Source of the DNA: DASYAN01 sp034431765
Lineage (GTDB): Bacteria; Chloroflexota; Ktedonobacteria; Ktedonobacterales; Ktedonobacteraceae
Direction: 5' to 3'
Assembly: GCA_034431765.1 (NCBI GenBank)
Contig: DAOUDD010000199.1
Coordinates: 1 to 62,705, forward strand
Length of the DNA stretch: 62,705 nt
Shown piece after piece: positions 35,401-45,124 of this stretch. Below the pieces are notes generated by a model that saw only the letters and a list, made by a program, of their open reading frames with translations, was not told where the DNA came from and ran no database searches. Position numbers and translations under genes: made by a program. Every line of letters starts with the position of its first letter. Positions within the stretch are counted from its first letter, which is position 1.

Positions 35401-35429
35401 TTGACATCCCCCGCTTTAAACCGTATCCT
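35401..35429 (+). promoter_or_regulatory. Sigma-70 promoter for the GH30 gene
   Basis: Perfect -35 TTGACA at 35401-35406, 17-base spacer, -10 TATCCT at 35424-35429, implying a leader of about 250 bases before the ATG at 35683. No other gene is seen in the 463-base gap. Confidence 0.65.
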
Positions 35430-35682
35430 TGCTATAAGCCTTATATTATCACTCCATTCCTTTGCTGTGAATATCCCTGGCAACCTTGGCACTCCCTATA
35501 TATCAGCGCGAAAGGCATTCTGACACAGGTAGAAAGCTTTTCAGCCCCTGTTCGCGAACGTCCACTGTAAAGCTTCTTGTACATTGGAGGTGATTGCGTT
35601 TGCTGTCCAGCTCCAAAGGATATGGAGCTATGAAAGACAAACGCTCTGTTCGTCTCTTCAGATTTTTGATCAAGGAGGATGT

Positions 35683-37602
35683 ATGCATCGCTTATCTTAT
35701 CGTGCCAGTCTGTTTACGCTGGCAGCTTGTTTTATCATCAGTATGTCCATTCTCTCTATTTTCATGAGACCCCAGGCACATGCTGCCGGGGAAGCGGTCA
35801 ATGTCTGGCTCACAACACCGGATCAGTCTAACCTTCTAGCGCAACAGAGCGATACGACCTTCTCAGGCACCGGCGGCTCGAATTCTACCACCATTACTGT
35901 GAATGATGGAGCTACCTACCAGCAGATGGACGGCTTTGGAGCTTCCTTGACCGATTCTGCGGCTTGGTTGATCTACAATAAGCTGAATGATTCGCAACGC
36001 AGCACTCTTTTGAACAATCTCTTCAGTCCATCCAATGGAGTTGGACTCGACTTCTTGCGTCAGCCAATGGGAGCCTCGGATCTGACCCTACCCTCGTCAG
36101 GCGAGTACTCCTACGATGATATGCCCGCCGGACAAACAGATCCGTCACTGTCAAACTTCTCTATTGCCCACGATACTGCCTATATTATTCCTGTGCTCCA
36201 GCAGGCATTAGGAATTAACGGGAATATCAAGATTATGGGAACGCCCTGGAGTCCTCCCGGCTGGATGAAATCAACGGATTCGATGGAAGGTGGGACGCTC
36301 AATAGCAGCGCCTACGATGCTTACGCAAACTACTTTGTGAAGTTTATCCAGGCTTACCAGGCGCAAGGTATCCCCATTTATGCAGTCAGCCCTCAGAACG
36401 AGCCGCTTTACACTCCCGCTGGCTATCCGGGAATGTCGATGCCCGCAACAACGCAGAGGGATTTCATCAAAAACAACCTTGGTCCTGCCTTCAATACAAA
36501 TGGCATCACGACGAAGATCCTGGGATATGACCATAACTGGGATCGACCGGATTATCCCGAAACCATCTTAAGTGACTCGACCGCCAATAGCTATACAGCA
36601 GGTACGGCCTGGCACTGTTATGGTGGTACTGTCGATGCGCAAACGACTGTCCATAATCTCTATCCCAACAAGGATACCTATGAGACAGAGTGTTCTGGTG
36701 GAACCTGGGAGGGACCGAACTGGACAAACGGCTTCCAGAACACAATAGAGCTACTGATTAATACGACACGGAACTGGAGTAAGAGCGTCGTGCGCTGGGG
36801 CCTTGCGTTAGACACAAATAATGGCCCTAACCTGGGTACAGGTGCCTCCTGTAAAACCTGCCGTGGGATTGTCACAATCGACCAGGGCAATGGAAACGTT
36901 ACATATAACCCCGACTATTATGCTCTGGGTCAGGCCAGTAAATTTGTGGTCCCTGGTGCCTCTCGTATCGACTCCAACTCATTTGGTGCGGGTAACATTG
37001 AAGATGTTGCATTTAAGAACCCCGATGGCACTAAAGTGCTCGTCGTCTACAATGGCGGATCTTCGAACAACACGTTCCAGGTTCAATGGAACAACGAATC
37101 GTTCTCTTATACCCTCCCCGCTGGTGCTGCTGCAACTTTCAAGTGGTCGGGCAGTGGTGGTGGAATAGGCGGGGGACCTTATTATATCGCGAACCGCTAC
37201 AGCGGCAAGGTTCTTGACGATACAAACTGGTCAACCAGCAACGGAACGTTGATCCAACAATGGAGCCTGGTTAGTGGACAGGCGGACCAGCAGTGGAGCC
37301 TGGTATCCACGGGAGATGGCTATTACTACATTCGTAATCAGTACAGCGGCAAGGTTCTTGATGACACGGGCTGGTCAACCACTAACGGCACCCAGATTCA
37401 ACAATGGAGCCAGGTCAATGGGCAGGCCAATCAGGAATGGAACCTGGTTTCGACGGGAGATGGCTATTACTACATTTACAATCGCTACAGTGGCAAAGTG
37501 CTCGATGACACGGGCTGGTCAACCAGTGATGGCACGATTATCCAGCAATGGAGCCAGGTCAATGGGCAGGCCAATCAAGAATGGAACCTGCTCTCAGCCT
37601 GA
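35683..37602 (+). CDS. Secreted GH30 glycosidase with C-terminal ricin-type lectin repeats
   Basis: 639 residues from the ATG at 35683 (AAGGAGG upstream). A signal peptide with cleavage after AHA (about residue 34) is followed by a GH30 catalytic domain: acid/base Glu240 in SPQNEPLYT and nucleophile Glu336 in YETECSGG, spacing as in glucosylceramidase-like enzymes, plus the beta-sandwich. A Gly/Ser hinge leads to three nearly identical 45-48-residue units (499-546, 547-594, 595-639), each with YSGKVLDDT..W and QQWS, a RICIN/CBM13 beta-trefoil. The likely substrate is a beta-glucan or related polysaccharide, not fixed by sequence. Confidence 0.92.
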   Translation: MHRLSYRASLFTLAACFIISMSILSIFMRPQAHAAGEAVNVWLTTPDQSNLLAQQSDTTFSGTGGSNSTTITVNDGATYQQMDGFGASLTDSAAWLIYNKLNDSQRSTLLNNLFSPSNGVGLDFLRQPMGASDLTLPSSGEYSYDDMPAGQTDPSLSNFSIAHDTAYIIPVLQQALGINGNIKIMGTPWSPPGWMKSTDSMEGGTLNSSAYDAYANYFVKFIQAYQAQGIPIYAVSPQNEPLYTPAGYPGMSMPATTQRDFIKNNLGPAFNTNGITTKILGYDHNWDRPDYPETILSDSTANSYTAGTAWHCYGGTVDAQTTVHNLYPNKDTYETECSGGTWEGPNWTNGFQNTIELLINTTRNWSKSVVRWGLALDTNNGPNLGTGASCKTCRGIVTIDQGNGNVTYNPDYYALGQASKFVVPGASRIDSNSFGAGNIEDVAFKNPDGTKVLVVYNGGSSNNTFQVQWNNESFSYTLPAGAAATFKWSGSGGGIGGGPYYIANRYSGKVLDDTNWSTSNGTLIQQWSLVSGQADQQWSLVSTGDGYYYIRNQYSGKVLDDTGWSTTNGTQIQQWSQVNGQANQEWNLVSTGDGYYYIYNRYSGKVLDDTGWSTSDGTIIQQWSQVNGQANQEWNLLSA

Positions 37603-37675
37603 TCTTGTATATACTGCATTGTGTCCCTGACATAGTCAAACGTCGGGGCCAGCACCGTACAATCACTTATCACAC

Positions 37676-37721
37676 ATAGTGTGAGCGGACAAGGGGTGTT
37701 GCCTTTGTCCGCTCACACTAT
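37676..37721. terminator. Bidirectional terminator between GH30 and cbiA
   Basis: ATAGTGTGAGCGGACAA(AGG) pairs with TTGTCCGCTCACACTAT around a short loop. The remaining bases to 38002 contain no gene I can support. Confidence 0.85.
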
Positions 37722-38002
37722 TTAAGCACCTATCAAGCAGTCTATATTATTTTCTAATAAGAGCTTGAAAGATCTCGAGCGAGCTGTGTTCGTCTATAAT
37801 ACTTACCTCCGTTGCCCTGGGGAACACTTACGCTCGCCATCGCCTGCCCACCGTCGGCCTCCTTTGATATCCGCACTACTTTCTTATCGCATTCGTTTGG
37901 TCGAGGGGTACTCTGGTGATCTACCGTCTCTCTTAATGCGTATTGGACCAGCATTCTCTCACGTCCGTTACGTCGGAATTCCCAAATGATTGCTCTCGAC
38001 AC

Positions 38003-39418
38003 TCAGGCCAAAACACTTCTCATCTCTCTCCACCTGTGCGCAGCGGCAACAAAACGCTGTGCAGCGAGGGGAAAGCCACTGAAGGGCAGATGCACATAGC
38101 TTGCTAGCAGATTCCCTCTGGCAAACCCCTCCACACTCTTTCCTGAGCCAAGCTCATAGGCGGCCTCTTCATGCGAGAACGGCTGATCAAGCGACGAGTA
38201 GTGAAACTCGTGCCCACGCACTACTTCACCTTGCCGCATCAATAAAGTATCGCGCACTGCCCTTGCCTCGCGATAGCCGATGACCAGACCTTGCCCAACC
38301 GTGTTTACCTCCTTTAGCCTGCTCTGACGCTCTATCGCACCCACCATCGGCAATTCTTCACCTGACGCCAGCCGCAGTGATCGGCACAGATACATAAGCC
38401 CGCCACACTCGGCATAACATGGGATATCCTGGTCAATCAGCCGCGCAATGTCCTCGCGCAACGATACATTGGCCGCTAGCCGCTGGGCATAGACTTCAGG
38501 AAAACCGCCTCCAATGTACAGACCACAGACCCCTTCCGGCACTCGCTCATCATATAATGGACGAAATGGTACCAGATGCGCTCCTGCTTTGCGCAGCAGG
38601 TCAAGGGTGTCAGGATAATAAAAGCTGAATGCCTCATCCTGCGCTATAACAATAGGAATAGCAGAATGTTCTTTCTCGTCGAGAGAGACCTCTTTGGAGC
38701 CATGCCTTTGCAGTACCGGTGCCTGGCGAGCTAACTCGATGATGCGCTCGCTCTGACACGTCTGTCGTATCCGCTGAGCCAGAGCGGCAAGCTGGACCAG
38801 ATCGAGTGCATGCTCAGAGGCAGGGACGAGACCCAGGTGACGCTCGGAGATGATGCTATCCGTGTTGCTGAGATAGCCGAGCAGCGGAATGCCTGTGGCA
38901 GGCTCAATAGCCTCGCGCAACAAGGCGGCGTGCCCTTCGCCCCCAACGCGGTTGGCAATGACTCCGACGATGTTAACGTCGGGGTCGAGCTTCTGGAAAC
39001 CCAGTACAATAGCGGCAGCGCTACGGGCCATAGCCCCGGCATCGATGACGAGGATGACAGGAGCGTTGAGTAATTTGGCAACTTCGGCAGTGCTGCCTGT
39101 ATCCTCTGTGCTGCTCTGCCCATCGTAGAGCCCCATCACACCTTCGATGATGGAGATGTCCGCGCTGGCAGTGGCAACAGTGAAGAGGTCAAGTATACGT
39201 GTTTTAGCAACCATCCAGGTGTCCAGATTATAGCAGGGGCGATCCGCAGCCTGGGCCAGGTGCGAAGGGTCAATATAGTCTGGTCCCACTTTGAACGGCT
39301 GTACCCGCAGTCCCTGTGCACGCCAGGCCGCGATGAACCCCATCGTTATTGTGGTCTTGCCGACTCCGCTCGCGACTCCTGCGATCACTATCCGTGTGCA
39401 TGGCTGCACATCACTCAT
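38003..39418 (-). CDS. cbiA: Cobyrinic acid a,c-diamide synthase (CbiA/CobB)
   Basis: ATP-dependent amidation of the a and c side chains of cobyrinic acid in B12 synthesis, glutamine as nitrogen donor. 471 residues from the ATG at 39418 (GGGAG upstream). The N-terminal P-loop AGVASGVGKTTITMGF and the KVGPDYIDPSHL segment form the synthetase half; the C-terminal glutamine amidotransferase has the nucleophile in YAECGGLMYL and the His in GHEFHYS. It follows the P450 gene by 22 bases on the same strand. The only other B12-linked gene here is the mutase at 54-55.6 kb. Confidence 0.92.
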   Translation of the reverse strand: MSDVQPCTRIVIAGVASGVGKTTITMGFIAAWRAQGLRVQPFKVGPDYIDPSHLAQAADRPCYNLDTWMVAKTRILDLFTVATASADISIIEGVMGLYDGQSSTEDTGSTAEVAKLLNAPVILVIDAGAMARSAAAIVLGFQKLDPDVNIVGVIANRVGGEGHAALLREAIEPATGIPLLGYLSNTDSIISERHLGLVPASEHALDLVQLAALAQRIRQTCQSERIIELARQAPVLQRHGSKEVSLDEKEHSAIPIVIAQDEAFSFYYPDTLDLLRKAGAHLVPFRPLYDERVPEGVCGLYIGGGFPEVYAQRLAANVSLREDIARLIDQDIPCYAECGGLMYLCRSLRLASGEELPMVGAIERQSRLKEVNTVGQGLVIGYREARAVRDTLLMRQGEVVRGHEFHYSSLDQPFSHEEAAYELGSGKSVEGFARGNLLASYVHLPFSGFPLAAQRFVAAAHRWREMRSVLA

Positions 39419-39440
39419 CTTTTTTCTCCCGATGGGTTTC

Positions 39441-40832
39441 TCAAGACACTTGATGATACGGGCAGCCAGGGGTCGCTTCTGTGTCTTCAGACTCACTTGC
39501 CAGCCTCTTTGTCTTACGACGATAGCGCAGATATGTTTTCTCTGGTCGAGCCGCTCCCATGCTGTGTGTCGTGCCAGGATTTTTTGTAAGCAATTCCACA
39601 TCAAACTGCTGGAAGAGCAGGGCTGTAATGATCATCATCTCATTATTTGCGAAATTCATCCCAGCACATTTATGCATGCCACCACCAAAACTGCTCATGG
39701 AGAAGCGATGCCGGCGATCTTCCGCTCGATCAGGCGCAAAGCGCAGAGGATCATAGCGATCCGGGTCAGTGAAAAGCTCCGTCTGTTTGTGAACAATGCC
39801 TGGACTGATAATGACTATCCAGCCCTTTGGGACCACATATTCCCCAAATTCGATATCTTCTTCGGCCTGGCGAATCAGCATCGACGCGGAAGGATGCAGG
39901 CGTGTCGTTTCCTGGACAGACCAGAAAGTATGTTTCAGTGAACTCAGCAGCTTGCTATCGATTTCCCGATCAGGCGAGAGGCGCTCTGCGGTTTCTTGCT
40001 GAACCAGTTGCAGATATTCGGCATGTTGGAGCAGTTGGATGATCGTCCATGCCGCTTGTCCTGCAGTCGTTTCGTATCCACCAAGCAGCAGGCCCAGAAT
40101 TAGGGAGAGAAGTGTTTCATCATCAACTGCCCGCCCATCTTTATAGCGTGCATTGACGTATTCCTGGAGAATGTCATTATACTTATCCGGGTTGGCACGC
40201 CGTTGGGCAATGATAGGTTGCAACATGGTCCGCAGCCTATTCTTCGCCTGATCGCGCCGAATAAATTTGGGGAGTGGGAGATACGGTGGAAGGACCGGAT
40301 CAAGGCTCTTCCCAATGATGAGATAGTTTTTCCAGAACTCAGAACCAGCCTGATCACGGAATTCCTGCCCCATCAGCGCATGAGAAGCAACGTTTTGCAC
40401 CAGCTTATTTATAGCATCTGTCAATTCTATCTCGCCCTGCTCTCCCAACGAGTCGAGCCAGCGCTGGACTTCGAGCTGCATAACACGTATAGAATTTGCG
40501 GTATTCTCTCCCTTAAACGGTTTGTGCAAAATTGGACGATGCTCTGTATATACTTCTGGTGGCCCTGTAAAACCAATTTCACCAAGTGCAGCCCTCAGAA
40601 ATTTGTATGTTTTGTGCATACTCAACTTCTTGTCCGTCTCCATAAAAAACGTCTGCTGATACTCTGCACCGATAGCAACAGCAGCCCATTTGCCAGCTAA
40701 ACGGATGGCAAAAACGGGACCGAGCGTCTCTAGACCACGCCTCATGAGTCCTTCACTATCTTTGATAAATCGCAGTGTTTGTCCAATCAGAGGTGGGCCT
40801 GCCAGAACTGGCGGTGTTGGTCTCGCGTTCAT
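39441..40832 (-). CDS. Cytochrome P450, CYP51-like
   Basis: 463 residues, start supported by GAGGAG. P450 landmarks: I-helix GGYETTAGQAAW, K-helix ETTRLHP (ExxR), and heme loop FGGGMHKCAG with the axial Cys. The opening (GPPLIGQTLRFIKDSEGLM, LGPVFAIRLAGKWAA) and the C-terminal YLRYRRK resemble CYP51 sterol 14-demethylases and the related CYP26/CYP120 branch more than typical bacterial soluble P450s. No redox partner is nearby. It shares an operon-like arrangement with cbiA. The 423 bases upstream to 41255 show no gene or riboswitch I recognise. Confidence 0.88.
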   Translation of the reverse strand: MNARPTPPVLAGPPLIGQTLRFIKDSEGLMRRGLETLGPVFAIRLAGKWAAVAIGAEYQQTFFMETDKKLSMHKTYKFLRAALGEIGFTGPPEVYTEHRPILHKPFKGENTANSIRVMQLEVQRWLDSLGEQGEIELTDAINKLVQNVASHALMGQEFRDQAGSEFWKNYLIIGKSLDPVLPPYLPLPKFIRRDQAKNRLRTMLQPIIAQRRANPDKYNDILQEYVNARYKDGRAVDDETLLSLILGLLLGGYETTAGQAAWTIIQLLQHAEYLQLVQQETAERLSPDREIDSKLLSSLKHTFWSVQETTRLHPSASMLIRQAEEDIEFGEYVVPKGWIVIISPGIVHKQTELFTDPDRYDPLRFAPDRAEDRRHRFSMSSFGGGMHKCAGMNFANNEMMIITALLFQQFDVELLTKNPGTTHSMGAARPEKTYLRYRRKTKRLASESEDTEATPGCPYHQVS

Positions 40833-41255
40833 TTGTTCTCCTCGTGGCTCTTTGGGAAAGAGCCGTCATTGAGTTACAGAGATAGATTGATATACATAGC
40901 TTCGATATCGATACAATTTCCATCTTTATCTTACAACATAGCATATATCACAACAGCACTATTTACAACTAGCAACAAGTCAAAAACTCTCTCCTCTTCT
41001 GCATATCTTCAGATATATACACAATATCTACAGGTAAAAACTTGCGCATATGGAAGGTTTTATGATTGAATACCACAATGTGATTGAGAAACTCTCGAAC
41101 AAAACAGCTCAATAACGTGCCTATCGACCCTTCAAATCCGTTATAAACAAGGTATCGACCACCCAGAATGCACTACTTGCAAGATGGCCTCGCCTCTTTG
41201 AAACAGGATCTGAATCTCACGCATAAGATGTAAAAAAATAATAGGATAGATTAGT

Positions 41256-42929
41256 ATGTTACGGCGTTATGTGAAATATATACAACCTGCTCGCTATGAA
41301 ATCGCAGCTATCTTTCTGATTGCTCTGGCACTCACACTACGCATCTTGCTCATCGCGCAAGGGTGGCCTGTTAGCAATAGCGATGAAGGCACAATGGGCC
41401 TGGAAGCTTTGCACGTTGCCTACAAAGGTGAACATCCCGTCTTTCTCTATGGACAGACGTATATGGGTGTTCTGGAGGCGTATATCGCTGCTGCATTCTT
41501 TCACCTGTTAGGCCCCTCTCTCTTTTCACTACGGATTGGCATGCTTCTACTCTTTACGCTCTTCCTTATCGCTATGTATCTCCTGGCACAAGCGCTCTAT
41601 AACAAGCGCATAGCCCTGATAACATTGCTCTTACTTTGCTTCGGTTCCGGCGAAATCTTTACACGCCAGCTCAAAGTTCTCGGTGGTGATGCAGAGACGG
41701 TCCTCTTTGCTGCGCTCATGTTCCTGCTTGCGTTTCACCTGGCAACCACTCCTAACAGCGGCAAGAACAAACAACGCTCTCTCCTCTATGCTTTTCTCGG
41801 ACTTGTCATAGGACTCGGCATCTGGAGCCACATGTTGATTCTCCCCTTCGTTTTAATGACGGTGCTGCTCCTACTCATATTTTGTCGCCATGAGATACGT
41901 ACATCCTTCTCCCTCTACTTCGTACTGGGACTGATCATTGGCTTATTGCCATTACTCATCTTTAATATACAGCATCCACAGCAAAACTCTATTGCAACAC
42001 TTTTTAGCATCCATACAAGTGGGGGAACTGGTGTCACGACAGACTACTCACGCTGGGATGCACTGCCAGGCACAATCATGATCAGCATTCCACAGGCTAC
42101 TGGCGCGTCACCTCTTTGTAATATATCAACCACACCCGGACAATGGAAACAGTCTTTCCCGTGCCTGTTTTTCCAGGGCATCTGGGGATTGGCATTTCTC
42201 GCTCTTTTGGCCCTGGCTACGTTTGTGGCGGCAAGAGAAGTGCATAGATATCTCACTCCCAACAATCCCTCACACACTTTTCAGGATCGGCAGCTATTAG
42301 TGCGTAACACCACACGCCTCCTATTGCTCGCTAGTGCTATACTCACCCTCATTGCCTATCTTCTTAGCCCGGCACCAGCCCTTGTTCCAGCTACATCTGC
42401 ACGCTACCTCGTTGGCTTGCTCGTCACAACCCCCGCGCTCATTTTCCCGCTCTGGGTGGGTATCCAGAAGATACATCCGGTATCACTTTCCCGCATTTCG
42501 GGCGTGATCCCCGGCCTCTTGCGCTGGAGCCTGCTTCTCTTCATTACCGTTACGCTGATCCGAGGCACCATCGAGGTCTTCGAGGAGATACCTGCTATTC
42601 AACAGGATAATCAGCGTCAGCAAGCTCTTATCGACACACTCCTACGCGTACATGCACCACATATCTATTCCGATTATTGGACTTGCAACCGGCTTATCTT
42701 TGAAAGCAATGAACGCGTCATCTGCAGCGTTCTCAACGATAATTTAGAGACCGGTCAGAACCGTTACCCCGCCTATCAAACACTTGTCAAGGGTGATCCA
42801 GGGGCTGCATACGTCTTTCACACTGCTTCGGCACAGGACAAAGCATTTGCTCATCAAGCAACTTCTCTCAATAAGCTGTACACGCATTTCACTGGTCAGG
42901 GATACACGATTTATCTACCAGCAGGGTAA
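41256..42929 (+). CDS. GT39-like membrane glycosyltransferase
   Basis: 557 residues with about ten to twelve membrane helices. The first extracytoplasmic loop has NSDEGTMGLEAL (Asp43-Glu44), the acidic pair typical of PMT/ArnT-type polyprenyl-phosphate-sugar-dependent transferases, and the family-style GQTYMGVLEAYIAAAFFHLLG follows. A C-terminal soluble portion (about 460-557) contains four Cys or so. Substrate unknown. Isolated by promoters on each side; converges with the DUF427 gene. Confidence 0.78.
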   Translation: MLRRYVKYIQPARYEIAAIFLIALALTLRILLIAQGWPVSNSDEGTMGLEALHVAYKGEHPVFLYGQTYMGVLEAYIAAAFFHLLGPSLFSLRIGMLLLFTLFLIAMYLLAQALYNKRIALITLLLLCFGSGEIFTRQLKVLGGDAETVLFAALMFLLAFHLATTPNSGKNKQRSLLYAFLGLVIGLGIWSHMLILPFVLMTVLLLLIFCRHEIRTSFSLYFVLGLIIGLLPLLIFNIQHPQQNSIATLFSIHTSGGTGVTTDYSRWDALPGTIMISIPQATGASPLCNISTTPGQWKQSFPCLFFQGIWGLAFLALLALATFVAAREVHRYLTPNNPSHTFQDRQLLVRNTTRLLLLASAILTLIAYLLSPAPALVPATSARYLVGLLVTTPALIFPLWVGIQKIHPVSLSRISGVIPGLLRWSLLLFITVTLIRGTIEVFEEIPAIQQDNQRQQALIDTLLRVHAPHIYSDYWTCNRLIFESNERVICSVLNDNLETGQNRYPAYQTLVKGDPGAAYVFHTASAQDKAFAHQATSLNKLYTHFTGQGYTIYLPAG

Positions 42930-42938
42930 TTTGATAGC

Positions 42939-43445
42939 TTACCACCCTGACGTACCAGGACCACCTTTAAACGGTCCCACAATATCGCTCGTGATCCAGC
43001 CCCCATAAAAATCGCCTTTTTGTGCCTGCACCTGTTCACCATTTACATAGCAGGCGTCCATGAGGGAGGGATAGAAGGCAATGTAATCCGCAAGCGCTTC
43101 ATAGCCCTTTGTTGGCTTCCGATAGTACCAGGCGGCGTTCTCAACGGTCTTCCCATTCACGCTCACTGTGTAGTACGACGCTGCCCCCTTCCATTCGCAG
43201 TACGAGTGCTGCGACGTTGGCGCGAGATACTGCATCTGTATATCTTCTGGTGCAATGTAGTATACGGGTGGATGGCTAGTCTCCAGAATCCGCTTTGCCC
43301 GCTGCGTCTCAGCAATCACAACGCCGTTAAAGACAACTTGAACAAGCTTATTGCTCTCTTCTAATCTGGGAGGACGTGGATAACTCCAGACCGACTCTTG
43401 CCCCGGTCCAACCGGCCCTGGCTGAATGCGGTGATGATGACGCAT
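42939..43445 (-). CDS. DUF427 family protein
   Basis: 168 residues matching the DUF427 beta-tent fold: NGVVIAETQRAKRILETSHP, PVYYIAPEDIQMQYL, SYCEWKGAASYYTV and YIAFYPSLMDACYVNGEQV. Function of the family is not established. AAAGGAG precedes the ATG. It starts 22 bases after the MidA-like gene ends, so they are likely co-transcribed. Confidence 0.88.
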   Translation of the reverse strand: MRHHHRIQPGPVGPGQESVWSYPRPPRLEESNKLVQVVFNGVVIAETQRAKRILETSHPPVYYIAPEDIQMQYLAPTSQHSYCEWKGAASYYTVSVNGKTVENAAWYYRKPTKGYEALADYIAFYPSLMDACYVNGEQVQAQKGDFYGGWITSDIVGPFKGGPGTSGW

Positions 43446-43467
43446 AAGACATCTCCTTTCACAATCT

Positions 43468-44649
43468 TTACTCTATCTCTTTTTTGAGGATCAACACCTT
43501 GAAATCACCCATTCCCCCGCGAGCGGTGAGGGCCTGCACACTATTGCGTAGATTGTACCACTTGAACAACGCTACCTGACCCTCGTCACTCCCCCGCGCC
43601 GTGTCAAGAATGGCAAAATCTCGCCGCCGTATCCGCTCTAGCTCCTCCTCAATCCCCAACTCGTTCAGCCACTCCCGTTGTGTTGTAAAGAGCTGCTGCG
43701 TGAAACCATAAGTGCGACCTGCCTCAATCAATGCCGTAAAGTTAACATGTGCTGTTATATCCTGCTGCCCTGGACGTATTAGCGGTTGATCCGTCAACTG
43801 GTGCCGAAAGTAGCAGGCAAGCGTTCCAAATTGCCGTTGTGCAGTGTAGAGCTTATCAGCGCTATCTCCATAGTCGATTGTGAGCAGAAAGCTGCTCTTC
43901 TTGCCCTCTTTTGAACTGGCGAGAATCTGTCCACACCGCTCTACCCAACGCAACGCATCCAGATTGATCTCGGCCCGCCAGCCATCTTCGTAGCTGCGCC
44001 ACGGAATAGTGTAGCTGTCCAGATATGCTGCAACAGCCTGGCTACTCGGTTCCTGTAAAATCTCTATCAGGCGCTCAGGTTGCTCAGCAGAGACCGTGAC
44101 ATAGACCTCGTACAGCGTATCTCCACGCTTCTCGACGATATACACAGGAAAAGCGTCAACTAGCTCATTTGAGAGCAAAACATCCGGCGCAACTAGCGCT
44201 TCTGTGACGATCTCACTCATTGCCGCAGTTGCCCCATCCTCACGCTCTCCTTGGGAATCGGGAGAACGTAGCGCATCCTGGCTGGAAGCAATATCTTCTG
44301 TTTGATAGGAAAGCGCGGAGGCAAACCTCGCATCCTCCTGCTCAGCCCACGCATGCACGCCTATAGCAAGATTTCCGCGCCCCGCCCCCTGCTCAAGTAC
44401 AGAAAAGCGTTCAGGTTGCCCAACTTCCTCCCACATCTGCCGCAGTTGCCGCCCCACACAATGTGCGAACAACGACGTCAGATCAGTGCTCGTGTAGTAA
44501 TCCCCCTCCCATCCTATCCTCGTCACACCGCTCACATAGTACCCATAGCCAGGCTCATACAGAGCCATCCGCATATAATCCGCAAAAGTCAGAGCACCTT
44601 CACGCTTAATACGCTCAATGATTATCTGCTGCAAAGCCGTTGCTGGCAT
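43468..44649 (-). CDS. MidA/NDUFAF7-like SAM-dependent methyltransferase (COG1565)
   Basis: 393 residues. N-terminal signature ITFADYMRMALYEPGYGYY-type (here ALTFADYMRMALYEPGYGYY), DYYTSTDLTSLFAHCVGRQL, and SAM loop VLEQGAGRGNLA are diagnostic of the family whose mitochondrial member methylates an arginine of a complex I subunit. LLSNELVDAFPV is also present. It has a slightly longer middle region (about 120-150, acidic) than usual. Substrate in bacteria unknown; no nuo genes in the window. Confidence 0.88.
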   Translation of the reverse strand: MPATALQQIIIERIKREGALTFADYMRMALYEPGYGYYVSGVTRIGWEGDYYTSTDLTSLFAHCVGRQLRQMWEEVGQPERFSVLEQGAGRGNLAIGVHAWAEQEDARFASALSYQTEDIASSQDALRSPDSQGEREDGATAAMSEIVTEALVAPDVLLSNELVDAFPVYIVEKRGDTLYEVYVTVSAEQPERLIEILQEPSSQAVAAYLDSYTIPWRSYEDGWRAEINLDALRWVERCGQILASSKEGKKSSFLLTIDYGDSADKLYTAQRQFGTLACYFRHQLTDQPLIRPGQQDITAHVNFTALIEAGRTYGFTQQLFTTQREWLNELGIEEELERIRRRDFAILDTARGSDEGQVALFKWYNLRNSVQALTARGGMGDFKVLILKKEIE

Positions 44650-44730
44650 AAAATATCAATCTTTCTTGTACTCAGGACCACTCGCGCAATAGCAAATCTC
44701 AAAATTCACTCGAAAGAAAACACCTACATC

Positions 44731-44900
44731 CCATTCATGGTGCAAAAAATAGGGCCAGATTATGCTCTTTCATACAACATTCCAGTTCCCCATCAGCAAT
44801 TCATTGCTCGGAAATAGGGACCCGATTGCATCGCGCCCACCGCGATTCATCGCAAAATATATAATAATTGCAAATACGTGATTCATCGTAATATCCATAA
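44731..44900. repeat. Dispersed-repeat copy and 37-bp-period repeats upstream of the MidA gene
   Basis: CCATTCATGGTGCAAAAAAT and the following AGGGCCAGAT match the elements at 193 and 60494. Further on, GATTCATCG(C/T)AA(A/T)AT occurs at 44843 and 44880. The whole 44650-45124 interval lacks a credible gene. Confidence 0.5.
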
Positions 44901-45124
44901 TACCCCGCAATGTTCACAATACATTGCAACACCCGCGACCCTTTCTGAAACTCCATCACCACATCAGAACGCATATACATTCGTCTACATCGTCACTTTT
45001 GGCAACACCAGAGTAGATGGTAGAGCAACATTAAGTGGTGAAGGCCTCACTGTTCGGGCTTGTTTTCCTGGCTTTTTTGGGCTTTTCACCGAATACTGTG
45101 GCTCTACCAGAGCGCACTCCCCCA

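Noticed and set aside
39291..39941. 216-codon frame antisense to P450/cbiA
   Set aside because: Shadow of two convincing genes on the other strand.
40833..41255. Possible cobalamin riboswitch upstream of the P450-cbiA unit
   Set aside because: No B12-box-like GCCACTG core or supporting helices were found by eye.
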